Assembly (NCBI RefSeq): GCF_027988105.1
Contig: NZ_JAQJZJ010000010.1
Location: 1 to 64,000 of the forward strand
Reading direction: 5' to 3'
DNA length: 64,000 nucleotides
Source of the DNA: Pseudomonas aestuarii
GTDB taxonomy: Bacteria > Pseudomonadota > Gammaproteobacteria > Pseudomonadales > Pseudomonadaceae
Shown here: one piece after another, positions 38,464 through 47,582 of the stretch
Layout of the letters: each line of letters starts with the position of its first letter
Position numbering within the stretch: the first letter of the stretch is position 1
Notes under the pieces: model-generated
Databases searched by the model: none
The model's input: the letters and a program-made list of their open reading frames with translations, nothing else
What the model was told of the DNA's origin: nothing
Translations under genes and position numbers: made by a program

Positions 38464-39641
38464 TGAAGCCTCTTGCTAGCGCGTAGAAAATCGACATATT
38501 CATCAATAACCAACCCACTCACACGCAGACTGGAAAACTCCATCTCAACTCGTTCACGAGCATTACGACTCATCTCCAGACGCATGCCCGAGTCGTGCAA
38601 TAAGGTTTTGATTGCAGCAGCAAGTTCGTCAATACATTTAACCGGCACCAGCAGCCCCGTTTTCCCGGCGACTATAGCATCGGACAAGCCATAAATATCC
38701 GTACCTATCGCCGGCACGCCCATCGCTGCGGCCTCGATTACCACAGTACCAAAACCTTCTCGATAACTTGGCAAGAGCAAAATGTCAGCAATAGCCATAA
38801 ATCGCTCCGGCTCGTTTGAAAAGCCCGGCATAATAATTTTCTCTTTTACTGCATCAGTTAGCCCGCCTAAAAACGATTCAATATCCGTTTCAGGAGGACC
38901 TAGCAATATCAAGAACGCTTCGACATTCTCAGCGATTATTCTTTGAAATGCCGCTAATAACTCTGCAAGTCCCTTCTCACGAGAAAGCCTACCCACAAAC
39001 AACAACACCGAGGCGGATGAAGCAATGCCTAATTTCGCTTTAAGTGCTTCTTTATCACTTTCAGAGAAACGCAAGGGGTTAAAGCGCTCAAGATTAATTC
39101 CAGCCAGCGAACCAGACCCAAGAACGCCAATCCGCTCTGGTGATGCAATTCCACTTCTCACGATGAAATCTTTCTGAGAACTGCTATCGGCATAGCAATG
39201 TGTATTCAAGCGTGCAATCAGCTTATCGCTGGCCTTCGAGAGAAATCGCTTAACACCTGTCAAGCCTACCCAAGGCTGCCCTGTAAATGTATGCAGCCGA
39301 ACCGGCACACCAGCAAACTTTGCTGCTAGGCAACACAACAGACCAGCCTTCGGGGTTGTCGAGTGTACGATATCAAAATCGGACCGTCGAAAAAAGAACC
39401 ACAACTTCAAAAGAGCTGAAAAGTCCCTGAACAGCTCGATTTTCCTTGGTATCTCAATTGATACGTAACGACCACCCGAAATCTCGCGATCCAGAGCGGG
39501 TTCGCTCGCGACAACCGTCACTTGCGCGCCAGCTTGTACAATGTTGGAAATCTGCGCATGCAGTTGTGTCTCAACAAAAAACGCTACAGTTGAAACCCTA
39601 GCCACCTTAATGCCGTGAAGTTTATTCTCAGCTCCGTTCAT
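38460..39641 (-). CDS. GT4-family glycosyltransferase (O-unit)
   Basis: 393-residue GT-B fold enzyme. N-terminal domain with FDIVHSTTPKAGLL, C-terminal domain with FVGRLSREKGLAELL, LLPSYREGFGTVVIEAAAMG and GVPAIGTD, i.e. the E-x7-E nucleotide-sugar motif of GT4. It probably adds the second sugar to the WbpL-primed carrier at the cytoplasmic side. Overlaps both neighbours; base composition is lower in GC than the housekeeping genes. Confidence 0.88.
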   Translation of the reverse strand: MNGAENKLHGIKVARVSTVAFFVETQLHAQISNIVQAGAQVTVVASEPALDREISGGRYVSIEIPRKIELFRDFSALLKLWFFFRRSDFDIVHSTTPKAGLLCCLAAKFAGVPVRLHTFTGQPWVGLTGVKRFLSKASDKLIARLNTHCYADSSSQKDFIVRSGIASPERIGVLGSGSLAGINLERFNPLRFSESDKEALKAKLGIASSASVLLFVGRLSREKGLAELLAAFQRIIAENVEAFLILLGPPETDIESFLGGLTDAVKEKIIMPGFSNEPERFMAIADILLLPSYREGFGTVVIEAAAMGVPAIGTDIYGLSDAIVAGKTGLLVPVKCIDELAAAIKTLLHDSGMRLEMSRNARERVEMEFSSLRVSGLVIDEYVDFLRASKRLQ

Positions 39642-40621
39642 TGGCGAACACCAACTTCATCGATAAGCACCTCTGCAATGGTTTCCTCCACAACGCGTGT
39701 TGGCCGATAACCCAAGACAGACGCTAACTTACTCACAGGATAATGGGTCCGAGATACCAAAGCGTCGACTCGCGAGTGCGACACAGGAAAGCCTTTAATC
39801 CATGAGAACGAAGAGGCAATAAACCTCATCACACTCTCTGGCACACGCAAACTCGGAGTAGGAACATTAAGCGCTTTCGCCATGGCTCCCACAACACTTT
39901 CCTGGGGACAATCATTCGAAATATTGAAAATATGACCCTTGGCGCGCTCATCGAAGCCACACAACATTATGGCATCAACGACATCGCCGACATGCACATA
40001 AGTAGCAACAGCACCGGGTGGCCCCACATAAAAAAACAGTTTCTTTTTTATAATTTTGCCCCACTGGCGTATCGAATTATTTGGCATACCGACACCATAC
40101 ACATTCGATGGGCGCAAAATCGAATAACTGAAAACCTCATCTTCCTCCGCATCGACTATAAGCTCATCTGCCTGGGTTTTAGTGATCTCATACACTCCCA
40201 CTGGTGCAGGAACAGTTTTCTCCGTCACTGTACGCGGAGCACTGGCTTTACCGACACTTGGACCATAAGCTCCTACGCTGCTTAACTGCACCCAGTGTAT
40301 TGGCTGCCCTACTACTTTAGCCATATCCTTGGATGCGTGAACCAAACGACGCGTAGCATCAACATGCAATGACTCCATTAGTTTCTCGCTGTGCAACTCA
40401 CCCGCACAATTAAAGATCACCGAACAACCAGAAACAATCTTATCAAGTAGTAAGTTAGAGTCCAACAAGTCAGCCTGTACAACTTCAATCGCTTCCATAT
40501 TGCATTCTAGTGAAACAGTTTTATTTCGTGACAGGACACGAACCTGGTGCCCTGCATTACACAAGGCTGCCACTAGCTTAGAACCAATAAAACCAGCACC
40601 ACCCGTTACCAAAACTCTCAT
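39638..40621 (-). CDS. NAD-dependent epimerase/dehydratase
   Basis: 327-residue short-chain dehydrogenase with VTGGAGFIGSKLVAAL at the N-terminus and YEITKTQADELIV (Y-x-x-x-K) as active site; SSVGAYGPS supplies the serine. ATG 40621 (MRVLVTGGAGF) has AGGG upstream and replaces the longer open frame to 40705. It probably makes or modifies a nucleotide sugar for the O-unit; the substrate is unknown. First gene of the epimerase-GT4-wbpV-wbpL-pglD coupled run. Confidence 0.82.
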   Translation of the reverse strand: MRVLVTGGAGFIGSKLVAALCNAGHQVRVLSRNKTVSLECNMEAIEVVQADLLDSNLLLDKIVSGCSVIFNCAGELHSEKLMESLHVDATRRLVHASKDMAKVVGQPIHWVQLSSVGAYGPSVGKASAPRTVTEKTVPAPVGVYEITKTQADELIVDAEEDEVFSYSILRPSNVYGVGMPNNSIRQWGKIIKKKLFFYVGPPGAVATYVHVGDVVDAIMLCGFDERAKGHIFNISNDCPQESVVGAMAKALNVPTPSLRVPESVMRFIASSFSWIKGFPVSHSRVDALVSRTHYPVSKLASVLGYRPTRVVEETIAEVLIDEVGVRQ

Positions 40622-40795
40622 AAGAACAGCCCTAAAAACTGTAACCACGCTAGACTGTGCTACCACACCAGCCATGAAAAGTAATGCTTTACAAATTGCA
40701 CGCAATAATGATTACCGAAATCAATGCAACACAACAATCAAACTAAATAAAGTGCGTCATACTCCAGCAACATCCTCCCCCATTCACTCTGCCAT

Positions 40796-41274
40796 TTACC
40801 TCAACCGGACAATACACGGCGGAGGATGTGCTGGCATTCCCATTAAAACAGGTCGCTCTCCCGATGCGCCAGTGTCAAACTGGTCTTCAGTTACCAGCAA
40901 ACGTAGACAAAGGCTCACAATACCAGACATACGGCGGCCTCGATCAACTCCCTCGTGCGCGTAGCCAACGCGTGCTAGTACTCTGGCGCTGGCATTGCGA
41001 GACAATCCAACAGGCAGAGCATAGGCGGTGCTGTAGATTTTTCATGCGGCAACGTAAATAACCTCGAAATTGGGATATTCATATTGCGCAGCTTGTCTGT
41101 ACTCCACCAGTTGTTTCGCATGCACTTTGAGTTCAGGTAATAATTGCCACGCCCAGTTTAATGAATGCGCCAAAAGAATTTACGCCTTACCTCTGACACA
41201 ACAGCTATGCCAATAGCTTTAACAGGGAGGAGAATACGTACAACCTGCCAAACCTGCTCACACGCCCGACTCAT
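40796..41274 (-). pseudogene. Decayed coding remnants, one with a GNAT-like end
   Basis: The 668-bp gap holds no intact gene. Reading the minus strand, two short open stretches are separated by a stop at 41042-41044 and an apparent frameshift near 41150. The first ends QYEYPNFEVIYVAA; the second carries NASARVLARVGYAHEGVDRG, which resembles the C-terminal motif of GNAT acetyltransferases. The part is richer in GC than its neighbours. Likely a relic of a lost gene; identity is uncertain. Confidence 0.3.
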
Positions 41275-41289
41275 ACCGATTAAAATCAG

Positions 41290-42318
41290 TTAAAACAAAA
41301 GTGGCGAGCCCAACAATAAATATAAATAAGAAGAAAAACCAAACACAAAAAATATAACACCGAGAAGAAACTTAACCTTACGATCCAGCCGACTCGAAAC
41401 AATGAAAAAAGATTGGATTACAGGCAACAACAACCAACCAATGAATGCATACCTATTCGAGTAAGCGCCAAACCCAAAGAAAAAATAAGGCATCATCAGC
41501 ACACAGTAAAACTTCCATAGCGCAATATAGCCTTCGAGATATAAATCCTTAACATGGCACCGAGAAAAATAAAACAAACAAGCCCAAAAAATCGTATACA
41601 AGAAAAAAGCAGCCTGAAACCCGACCCAATTATTTGAACCAGACGAGTAATTAGCGATATCATCATAAAGGCTTATAGATAGAAGCCCAGAGACTACGCG
41701 AACTAAAACCTCAGTAACCCCAAAAAAATAAAGAACAGCCGAAACGATAAAAGCCAAGAAAACAAACAACGGACGCAAGAACACTAAACAAAAGAAAGGC
41801 AGAGCTAAGATAACTGCTTTATGAAAACCAAGCGACACCAGGAAAAACAATGCCGAAGGAATGAATCTTCTTTTATAGAAGAAAAGAATGGATAAGTATA
41901 AAATAGGCAATGAAAGCCCCTGCCGTAACCCATTTGTCGTAGCCACGACATACCAACTTGAAGAAAGCATTAGCCCAATCAGTATAAAACAACCTTCGAG
42001 CCATTTATTTTTATCAGAAACACAAGAATAAAAATACAAGTAGAAAAAATTAAAAATTAAGAAAACAATCATGAAATACCACTCATGACTATCTGTAATC
42101 AAACCAATGCCATAAGTCAAATACTTAAACAACGGCTCGAATCTGCTTACATCAATGACATGCTCAATATCATTAAAAAAACCTGCATAGTTTGCTGTAT
42201 CTGCACCTACAGATACATCTCTCGTCCCGACAAAAACAGACAGCGTAAGAAAAAACAAGAACAAAGTAAATATTGAAATTAAATTTCTTAAGCTAACCAC
42301 AGCAAATGCCTCGCACAA
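41290..42318 (-). CDS. wzy: EpsG-like O-antigen/exopolysaccharide polymerase (Wzy candidate)
   Basis: 342-residue polytopic protein, 9-11 hydrophobic segments, very rich in F, L and Y. Family-type features are GTRDVSVGADTANYAGFF near the N-terminus, TTNGLRQGLSLPILYL in the middle and LGFHKAVILALP, all found in EpsG-family polymerases. It would polymerise flipped O-units in the periplasm. The DNA is strikingly AT-rich, typical of wzy genes and of a foreign origin. 53 bp after the GT2 gene, same strand. Confidence 0.75.
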   Translation of the reverse strand: MCEAFAVVSLRNLISIFTLFLFFLTLSVFVGTRDVSVGADTANYAGFFNDIEHVIDVSRFEPLFKYLTYGIGLITDSHEWYFMIVFLIFNFFYLYFYSCVSDKNKWLEGCFILIGLMLSSSWYVVATTNGLRQGLSLPILYLSILFFYKRRFIPSALFFLVSLGFHKAVILALPFFCLVFLRPLFVFLAFIVSAVLYFFGVTEVLVRVVSGLLSISLYDDIANYSSGSNNWVGFQAAFFLYTIFWACLFYFSRCHVKDLYLEGYIALWKFYCVLMMPYFFFGFGAYSNRYAFIGWLLLPVIQSFFIVSSRLDRKVKFLLGVIFFVFGFSSYLYLLLGSPLLF

Positions 42319-42371
42319 TCAATTTTTCTTAGAGCCGCTCTACGCTAGATCCACTCGTACTCTACCCCATA

Positions 42372-43319
42372 TTAAGCTTGAGTATGCCTATGCCTCTGCG
42401 CAAACATAAGTAAACGTCGAGGTGCCAACTCGAGAGCAAGCAGCAAGAGTCGTAGTTTTAAATACCTGGAAGCTCTCAATTTTTTAATATTCTTGAACGC
42501 GCCCTTATTCCCATCCAAACGATAGCCGGCAGCGTTATAAAAAATGCCGGACTGAAGAAACTTAAACGCGCCTTTTTCGTGCGCTTCTTCAAGAGCACCT
42601 GAGAAAATCACCTCATCCAGCCACAATAGATAATAAGGTACTTCGCCACTATAATTACGATTGCTTCTACACTGCGCATCCTGATTATAGCGCGCACAAA
42701 CTCTATCACTGTAAACCAGACTTTTTTCGATTGATGCTTTTATCCAAATATAAACATCTTCGCCTTTTTTTATACCCTCCGGAAACCCTCCCATGCGTAT
42801 CAATAGATCACGAGGCAAACACGCCGTAGTACTGTTTACAAGGGCCAAACTTTTAGAAAACGCCTCAAAAAACTCCTCAACTACACCAGTAAAACCTAGG
42901 GAACAGAATTGAGCCGGATGGTATTTTTTACCACCGCGCCAAATTTCGTGAGCAACGCTGTAAACTCCGCGCCCAGGGTAACTATCAATTAAACAATTCA
43001 ATTCCTCTAAATGCCACGGATACCAATGGTCATCAGCATCAAGGAAAGCAATATAATCTCCCTCGGCCTCTTGAACCCCTCTATTACGCGCAACTGATAC
43101 ACCTTGATTTCCTTGCTCGACAATTTTTATGCGTTGATCCGATACCGAACGAGCCTGCTGGAGACTAGTATCAGTAGAACCATCATCTACGATGATAATT
43201 TCAAAATCAGTAAAGGTTTGTTCTACAACACTATTCAGTGTAGAAACTATATGACTATCTTTGTTATAAAGAGGAATAACGACTGAAAATCTTTTACGAC
43301 TACCCATTTTCTCAACCAT
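42372..43319 (-). CDS. GT2-family glycosyltransferase
   Basis: 315-residue GT-A enzyme. SVVIPLYNKDSHIVSTLNSV, IIIVDDGSTDTS (DDG) and YIAFLDADDHWYP (D-x-D) are all present in the first 110 residues; the C-terminus is basic and hydrophobic, possibly membrane-associated. It would transfer one sugar of the O-unit. It overlaps the pyruvyltransferase gene by 8 bases, so translation is coupled. Confidence 0.9.
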   Translation of the reverse strand: MVEKMGSRKRFSVVIPLYNKDSHIVSTLNSVVEQTFTDFEIIIVDDGSTDTSLQQARSVSDQRIKIVEQGNQGVSVARNRGVQEAEGDYIAFLDADDHWYPWHLEELNCLIDSYPGRGVYSVAHEIWRGGKKYHPAQFCSLGFTGVVEEFFEAFSKSLALVNSTTACLPRDLLIRMGGFPEGIKKGEDVYIWIKASIEKSLVYSDRVCARYNQDAQCRSNRNYSGEVPYYLLWLDEVIFSGALEEAHEKGAFKFLQSGIFYNAAGYRLDGNKGAFKNIKKLRASRYLKLRLLLLALELAPRRLLMFAQRHRHTQA

Positions 43320-44538
43320 TGTTTCCCATCCTTGCTTTTACTTCACTTGTCGCCAACTCAACCCGCCTACGCCATATAGGGAGTTTGCTTTCAAGATAAG
43401 CCTTGATTTGCGCTTCATTTTCTATCAAGTAATCTAGGCCAGCCATCAGGGACGCAGCCGACAACTCTGGTGTTGGCAATACAACCGGCATATCTCCTAG
43501 CAAATCTTTATTGATCCCTTTCGCCTTGACGCTGTAGGCAATCGACAACGTTGGAACGCCACTGGACAACGCAGCAATCGTCGCATGTGTGCGTGCACCG
43601 ATGAAACAACGCAATTGACTGATAACCTGCTTGATCTGCGAGGCATTGAAATGAGCGGGCATGATGGTTACAGAATTACCAAGTGCCGCAAGCTCCGCGA
43701 GCATGTCGGCCATATAGACTGCGTCATTATTGTTTTTATTCCCATCGAGCGGAACCACATGCGAAACCAGCAAAACACTAAATTCTTTGTCAACTGCGTC
43801 ACGAATGAATTGAATGGTCTCTGCCCGAAGATCCTGATCATTACTTTTGTAACGTTCGATCAGCGGACTAATATTTAAACCTATCACACCATTACTACTT
43901 TCTTTAGGCCAGAACAGGGTGGTATCCACTACTTCTTTAGCTAAGGTAAAGGCTGGATCGGCCATTTGAATAACATTATTCAGACCCAACGTTTCGGTCA
44001 GATAGCTATAAGTGATACTTTCCCTGGCTGCAATAAACGACATACCGGTCAAGTGTTGCCGAATGGCCGAAACAAAATGCGGTTCCGCTTCAAACGGCCC
44101 AACTGAAGCACCCCAGATAAAAACAGGCTTACCCAAGCTCATTGCCAGTTGGTCAACCCCCATCAACAACGAGGGCAAGCGATAATCCAGCGAGTAGTTA
44201 TCACCACCAATGGACAGCACAGCATCGACATTGTTGATCTCGTCGCGCAATTTTTTAGGGAACGGAAACGGCCAACCCGCCTTTTTCAAAAACTTAAACG
44301 GTAGTCGTTGAAGATGGACCCAGTACTTTGTATGAGCAGGCAGATAGGCCTCAACAAAAATAACGCCCTGCTGACTGGCTTCGGGCCATTGTTGCTTATC
44401 ACGCAAAATATCATCTGACGGGACTAGTACTTCAACCTTGCCGAAGGTCTGATTGAGCATCAAAACAGTGCTGCGAACAATGGCTTCACAACCACGATTG
44501 CCAAAGGTGCGTTGACCGGTTAAATAAAATCTGTTCAT
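43312..44538 (-). CDS. Polysaccharide pyruvyltransferase family protein
   Basis: 408-residue member of the PS_pyruv_trans family (CsaB/WcaK-like). Markers include TGQRTFGNRGCEAIVRS at the N-terminus, LSIGGDNYSLDYRLP, FIWGASVGPFE and FIGARTHATIAALSSGVPTL with the family histidine. It would add a pyruvate ketal to a sugar from phosphoenolpyruvate, or act as a transferase of the same fold. It follows the nitroreductase-like gene after only 2 bases. Confidence 0.85.
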   Translation of the reverse strand: MNRFYLTGQRTFGNRGCEAIVRSTVLMLNQTFGKVEVLVPSDDILRDKQQWPEASQQGVIFVEAYLPAHTKYWVHLQRLPFKFLKKAGWPFPFPKKLRDEINNVDAVLSIGGDNYSLDYRLPSLLMGVDQLAMSLGKPVFIWGASVGPFEAEPHFVSAIRQHLTGMSFIAARESITYSYLTETLGLNNVIQMADPAFTLAKEVVDTTLFWPKESSNGVIGLNISPLIERYKSNDQDLRAETIQFIRDAVDKEFSVLLVSHVVPLDGNKNNNDAVYMADMLAELAALGNSVTIMPAHFNASQIKQVISQLRCFIGARTHATIAALSSGVPTLSIAYSVKAKGINKDLLGDMPVVLPTPELSAASLMAGLDYLIENEAQIKAYLESKLPIWRRRVELATSEVKARMGNNG

Positions 44539-44540
44539 TA

Positions 44541-45521
44541 TTAATCCAAAGCTGTGTAAAAATCGCTAACAGGGCGTCTCGCCGAATAACATACTTTTAA
44601 AGTATCACGCGGCGCACCAACTGCCAACATCATTAAAACAGTATGCTCATCTTTAATATTTATAAGTTTACGCAATTTCATATCATCTAAAGGCCCCTTA
44701 CTCCAATTCAAACAGCACGATGCAAGCCCTAGAGAATGAAGCGCCCAAATAATCGACATTGAAAACATACCTCCGTCAATCCAGTGCTGATAACGCTCAC
44801 CAGCAGTGTCAAAGGCTGATAGATCCGTGCAAAGAATCAGCAAGCAGGGGATCTCATGGCCAAAGCCCCGATTACCATTTTGTAGTGACAAAGCTCTATC
44901 TATTTCAGCCCGAGTGTTAAGACAGTACACGAATGAAGCCTGTCTATTGCACACTGATGGTGTATTAAGAGCTAAACCAATAGCCTTTTCGACGTCTTCG
45001 CTTGAGACGGCTTTACTATCAAAATCTCTTACCGAGAACCTGGACGAAAAAAAATCTTCGGGGTTATATAATTTCCCCTTTTGTAAAAAAGCCACACTTT
45101 TTTCAAGGATACCTCCTTCATCAGAGGCTAATTTTACATGTCGTTCCCAAAAATTAATTATTCTCTCGGCCCCACGATCATCCTCAACAGCAGCCACTGC
45201 TATAAAATCACCTAAAACCTTCAAACCAACTTTTTCATGATACGTATAGTTATTACTTTTTTCCCAAGATTTTTGGAGATGATTAACAAGATCATTCGCG
45301 GCACCCCAGCCGGATTTAGCTTCACGCTGCCGAAAACTTAAACTCTTTTCAAGCCGATGATATATTTTTACAGCTTTATAATCCCTAACCGACGCCCTGC
45401 CTCCAAAAGCCCACCCGGCATATTTAAAGTACCTATAAAAATCATATAAGTAACCAAAAAAAGCATACCCAATATCTCTTACAGGCCTGAGCACATTCTT
45501 TACAGCAACATTGAACTTCAT
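44541..45521 (-). CDS. Nitroreductase-family flavoprotein in the O-antigen operon
   Basis: 326-residue protein. The C-terminal half (about 155-320) is a nitroreductase/FMN fold: FFSSRFSVRDFDSKAVSS, ALNTPSVCNRQASFVYCL (FMN-contact RS/NR region), GMFSMSIIWALHSLGLASCC and LMMLAVGAP. The N-terminal ~150 residues are an extra domain starting with a Y/F-rich stretch. It overlaps the flippase gene by 4 bases and abuts the pyruvyltransferase gene, so it belongs to the O-unit operon. Its role there is unknown; FMN redox chemistry on a sugar or its substituent is possible. Confidence 0.82.
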   Translation of the reverse strand: MKFNVAVKNVLRPVRDIGYAFFGYLYDFYRYFKYAGWAFGGRASVRDYKAVKIYHRLEKSLSFRQREAKSGWGAANDLVNHLQKSWEKSNNYTYHEKVGLKVLGDFIAVAAVEDDRGAERIINFWERHVKLASDEGGILEKSVAFLQKGKLYNPEDFFSSRFSVRDFDSKAVSSEDVEKAIGLALNTPSVCNRQASFVYCLNTRAEIDRALSLQNGNRGFGHEIPCLLILCTDLSAFDTAGERYQHWIDGGMFSMSIIWALHSLGLASCCLNWSKGPLDDMKLRKLINIKDEHTVLMMLAVGAPRDTLKVCYSARRPVSDFYTALD

Positions 45522-46819
45522 ACCGCCGCACCCGTATCATTAGAAAACACAGCCCTAGCCCCCCAAAAATAAATCAAAAGCAAAACAACCTCACTTACAA
45601 CAGTAGCAACCGCAGCCCCCATTACCCCGTAAGTTGGTATCAAAAAGAAATTCAAACCTAGATTTATCATGGCAGTTACCCCCATGTAATAAACCTTTCT
45701 GTGCATATTATTTTGCGTTACTAGGGTAGAACCTACACTGGTTGCTACAAAACGAACTGGAGCAGCCAGAGCCAAAATGCTTAAAGGCAACACAGCGCTC
45801 ATATATTGCTCACCAAATAGAAGATGTACACCCCAAGGGGCTAGTAGCCATATAGCCAACATCGATAATAAGCCCGATACCAGCATCACCCAATTCCCGG
45901 CTCGGTAGACTTTGTAAAATCTCTGACGGTCATGAATGGCCCAGCGGTGTATTTTCGGCAGTAAAAATTTTTGATAGATCACGCTGGGCAACATATAGAC
46001 AGCAGCCATAATGACGAAGGCTACGTTATAGATACCGGCTGCAGCATTCCCTGCGATGTACTTGAGCAGAATAATATCGCTCTGAAAGTAAATTAGGTGA
46101 AAAACACCCGCCAAACCAAATGGCCAGGATTGTACAATCACCTCTCTTATACTGGCGATTGCAACTGGCTGTTCTGCTTGAACGTTTTTTTCGCCATGCC
46201 CTTTAAGCGCCAGCTGGCCGCAATACATGCGCCACATGAAAAAGGCACCAAGAATAAACACACCAATGGATATTACCGTATAGGCATAGGCAATATTCCA
46301 CAGCGTCAGCAACTTAACCATCGCCAAAAACAGCATAACCACCAACAGCAAGCGCAATAAATGCGGCAAGAATTGCCAGATCGCCAACGCGAGATAACGC
46401 TCTTCCAGTTGCAGTTTGGCACTGACCAGTTCTACTGCAACCTGACCCAACAAATAACTAGAGAGCACTATTAGCAGGCCGCGTGTGGTTACGTCATGCG
46501 GTCCGAACGCAGCCCAGGCCAGCAATGCTGCAAGCACCAGGCATGTGGTCACCAATGCGTACTTGAGCGAACCGCGCAGCCAACGTACTGCCTGCCATCC
46601 TTCCTGCCCAAACACCTTGAGCCAGAAACCACCGACTCCAAAGCTGGCCAGCGGTGCCACTAGTATCACCACGCCTAGAGCGGCTGCAAACGCCCCCAAC
46701 GTGGCAGGCCCAAGCGCACGTGCCAAGAGCACCTGGGTAAAAAAGGCACATCCCGCCCCCAAAATCGAGCCTAGCCACAGCAGCGAAACAGCTTTAACTG
46801 CTTGTTTTTTTCCCATCAT
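45518..46819 (-). CDS. wzx: Oligosaccharide flippase (Wzx)
   Basis: 433-residue polytopic protein with 12-14 predicted helices and the polysaccharide-biosynthesis (MATE/MVF-like) profile: LWLGSILGAGCAFFTQVLLA at the N-terminus, LPSVIYQKFLLPKIHRWAI in the centre and FLIPTYGVMGAAVATVVSE near the C-terminus. It would flip undecaprenyl-linked O-units to the periplasm for Wzy/Wzz. First gene of the current cassette, preceded 440 bp upstream by an ops element. Confidence 0.9.
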   Translation of the reverse strand: MMGKKQAVKAVSLLWLGSILGAGCAFFTQVLLARALGPATLGAFAAALGVVILVAPLASFGVGGFWLKVFGQEGWQAVRWLRGSLKYALVTTCLVLAALLAWAAFGPHDVTTRGLLIVLSSYLLGQVAVELVSAKLQLEERYLALAIWQFLPHLLRLLLVVMLFLAMVKLLTLWNIAYAYTVISIGVFILGAFFMWRMYCGQLALKGHGEKNVQAEQPVAIASIREVIVQSWPFGLAGVFHLIYFQSDIILLKYIAGNAAAGIYNVAFVIMAAVYMLPSVIYQKFLLPKIHRWAIHDRQRFYKVYRAGNWVMLVSGLLSMLAIWLLAPWGVHLLFGEQYMSAVLPLSILALAAPVRFVATSVGSTLVTQNNMHRKVYYMGVTAMINLGLNFFLIPTYGVMGAAVATVVSEVVLLLIYFWGARAVFSNDTGAAV

Positions 46820-46894
46820 CCTAGTTTCATTTATTCTTGCTTGGTTTATGAGTATATCGAGAGCTGGTGATCACAATTAACCACATAAAGGACT

Positions 46895-47022
46895 TCGCCT
46901 AAATTTAGCTATACGTGATTGATTGGTGTTGCCCGCCACTACAATGCGATGCTTGCCAAACACCACTGTATGCGGTAATCAACATAACCAAGACCGATGA
47001 TGGCAAGTTTTAAGTCATCTAA
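46895..47022 (-). pseudogene. Relic of a UDP-sugar dehydrogenase gene (TviB/VipA/WbpO type)
   Basis: Read on the minus strand: DDLKLAIIGLGYV, then a deletion/frameshift, then FGKHRIVVAGNTNQSRIAKF. Intact family members begin DDLKLAIIGLGYVGLP..EFGK..VVGFDINQ.RI, so both blocks align with the first ~45 residues and nothing more follows. It is a dead 5' fragment left upstream of wzx. No other feature is seen in 46820-47184. Confidence 0.6.
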
Positions 47023-47184
47023 GAGTTGATTGTAAATACCGGGATAATTGAATCAGCACTCACGCGACCAATACTAATCTGCGAGGTTCGGCCATAAGAT
47101 CCCTCTGTAAGTACGCTGCTTCACTTGATGCATTTGATTGCTTGATCGGGACGCGGACTGAAATTGAAAAAAAGCGCTCAACAA

Positions 47185-47222
47185 ATCAAAAAGCTTCGCG
47201 CCGGGGCGTCCCTCCTACAAGT
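47185..47222. repeat. REP fragment
   Basis: AATCAAAAAGCTTCGCGCCG and CGTCCCTCCTACAAG are one half of the REP unit seen near 31.7 kb. Confidence 0.6.
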
Positions 47223-47260
47223 ACGGGTCCAGCACGCGCCAGTGGAGGATTGCTCTCAGA

Positions 47261-47272
47261 CACGCTACCGCC
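47261..47272 (-). promoter_or_regulatory. ops (RfaH recruitment) element upstream of wzx operon
   Basis: Minus strand reads GGCGGTAGCGTG, identical over 12 bases to the enterobacterial ops sequence inside JUMPstart, preceded by GGTAAATCTTGG. It lies about 440 bp upstream of wzx and downstream of the decayed rfaH copy. RfaH binds paused polymerase at ops and prevents termination in long polysaccharide operons. Sequence is seen; action here is inferred from the presence of rfaH nearby. Confidence 0.8.
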
Positions 47273-47370
47273 CCAAGATTTACCGTCGGTTTCCTGAGAA
47301 CGTCAAAATCATCAAATTTTACTGGCGGTGCCAGGGTGTTGCCTTGATCTCGGCCTGTGCCGCGCCTAAT

Positions 47371-47582
47371 TCAGTTCTTGACGATGCTTACCAACGGCAT
47401 GCTGATCTGTTGCTGACGGTTGAGCATATTGAGCAGCAGTATCACCCGCTGCTCACCATCCATTGTCACGAAGACGGCGTCCAGCTCGGCAAAGCCACCT
47501 TCGGTAATGCGCACGCTATCCCCTGCTTCGAGGGCCAGTTTAACTGGGGGCCGTTGTACGTTGTTGCAGGCGCTCGATCAAG
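47371..47582 (-). pseudogene. Duplicate, frameshifted 3' fragment of rfaH
   Basis: Matches the last ~70 codons of the intact gene at 49237-49447 base for base with scattered substitutions and one inserted base (GGGGG versus GAGG near 47548), which puts a stop in frame after IERLQQRTTAP. Ends in the same ISMPL.S.VKN tail. At its 5' side it is fused to rmlB' through the shared bases TTGATCGAGCGC. Confidence 0.85.

Noticed and set aside
36449..40621. Rhamnose pathway within the island
   Set aside because: The epimerases have reductase/epimerase features, and only a truncated rmlB is present with no rmlA, rmlC or rmlD, so a dTDP-rhamnose pathway is not supported here.
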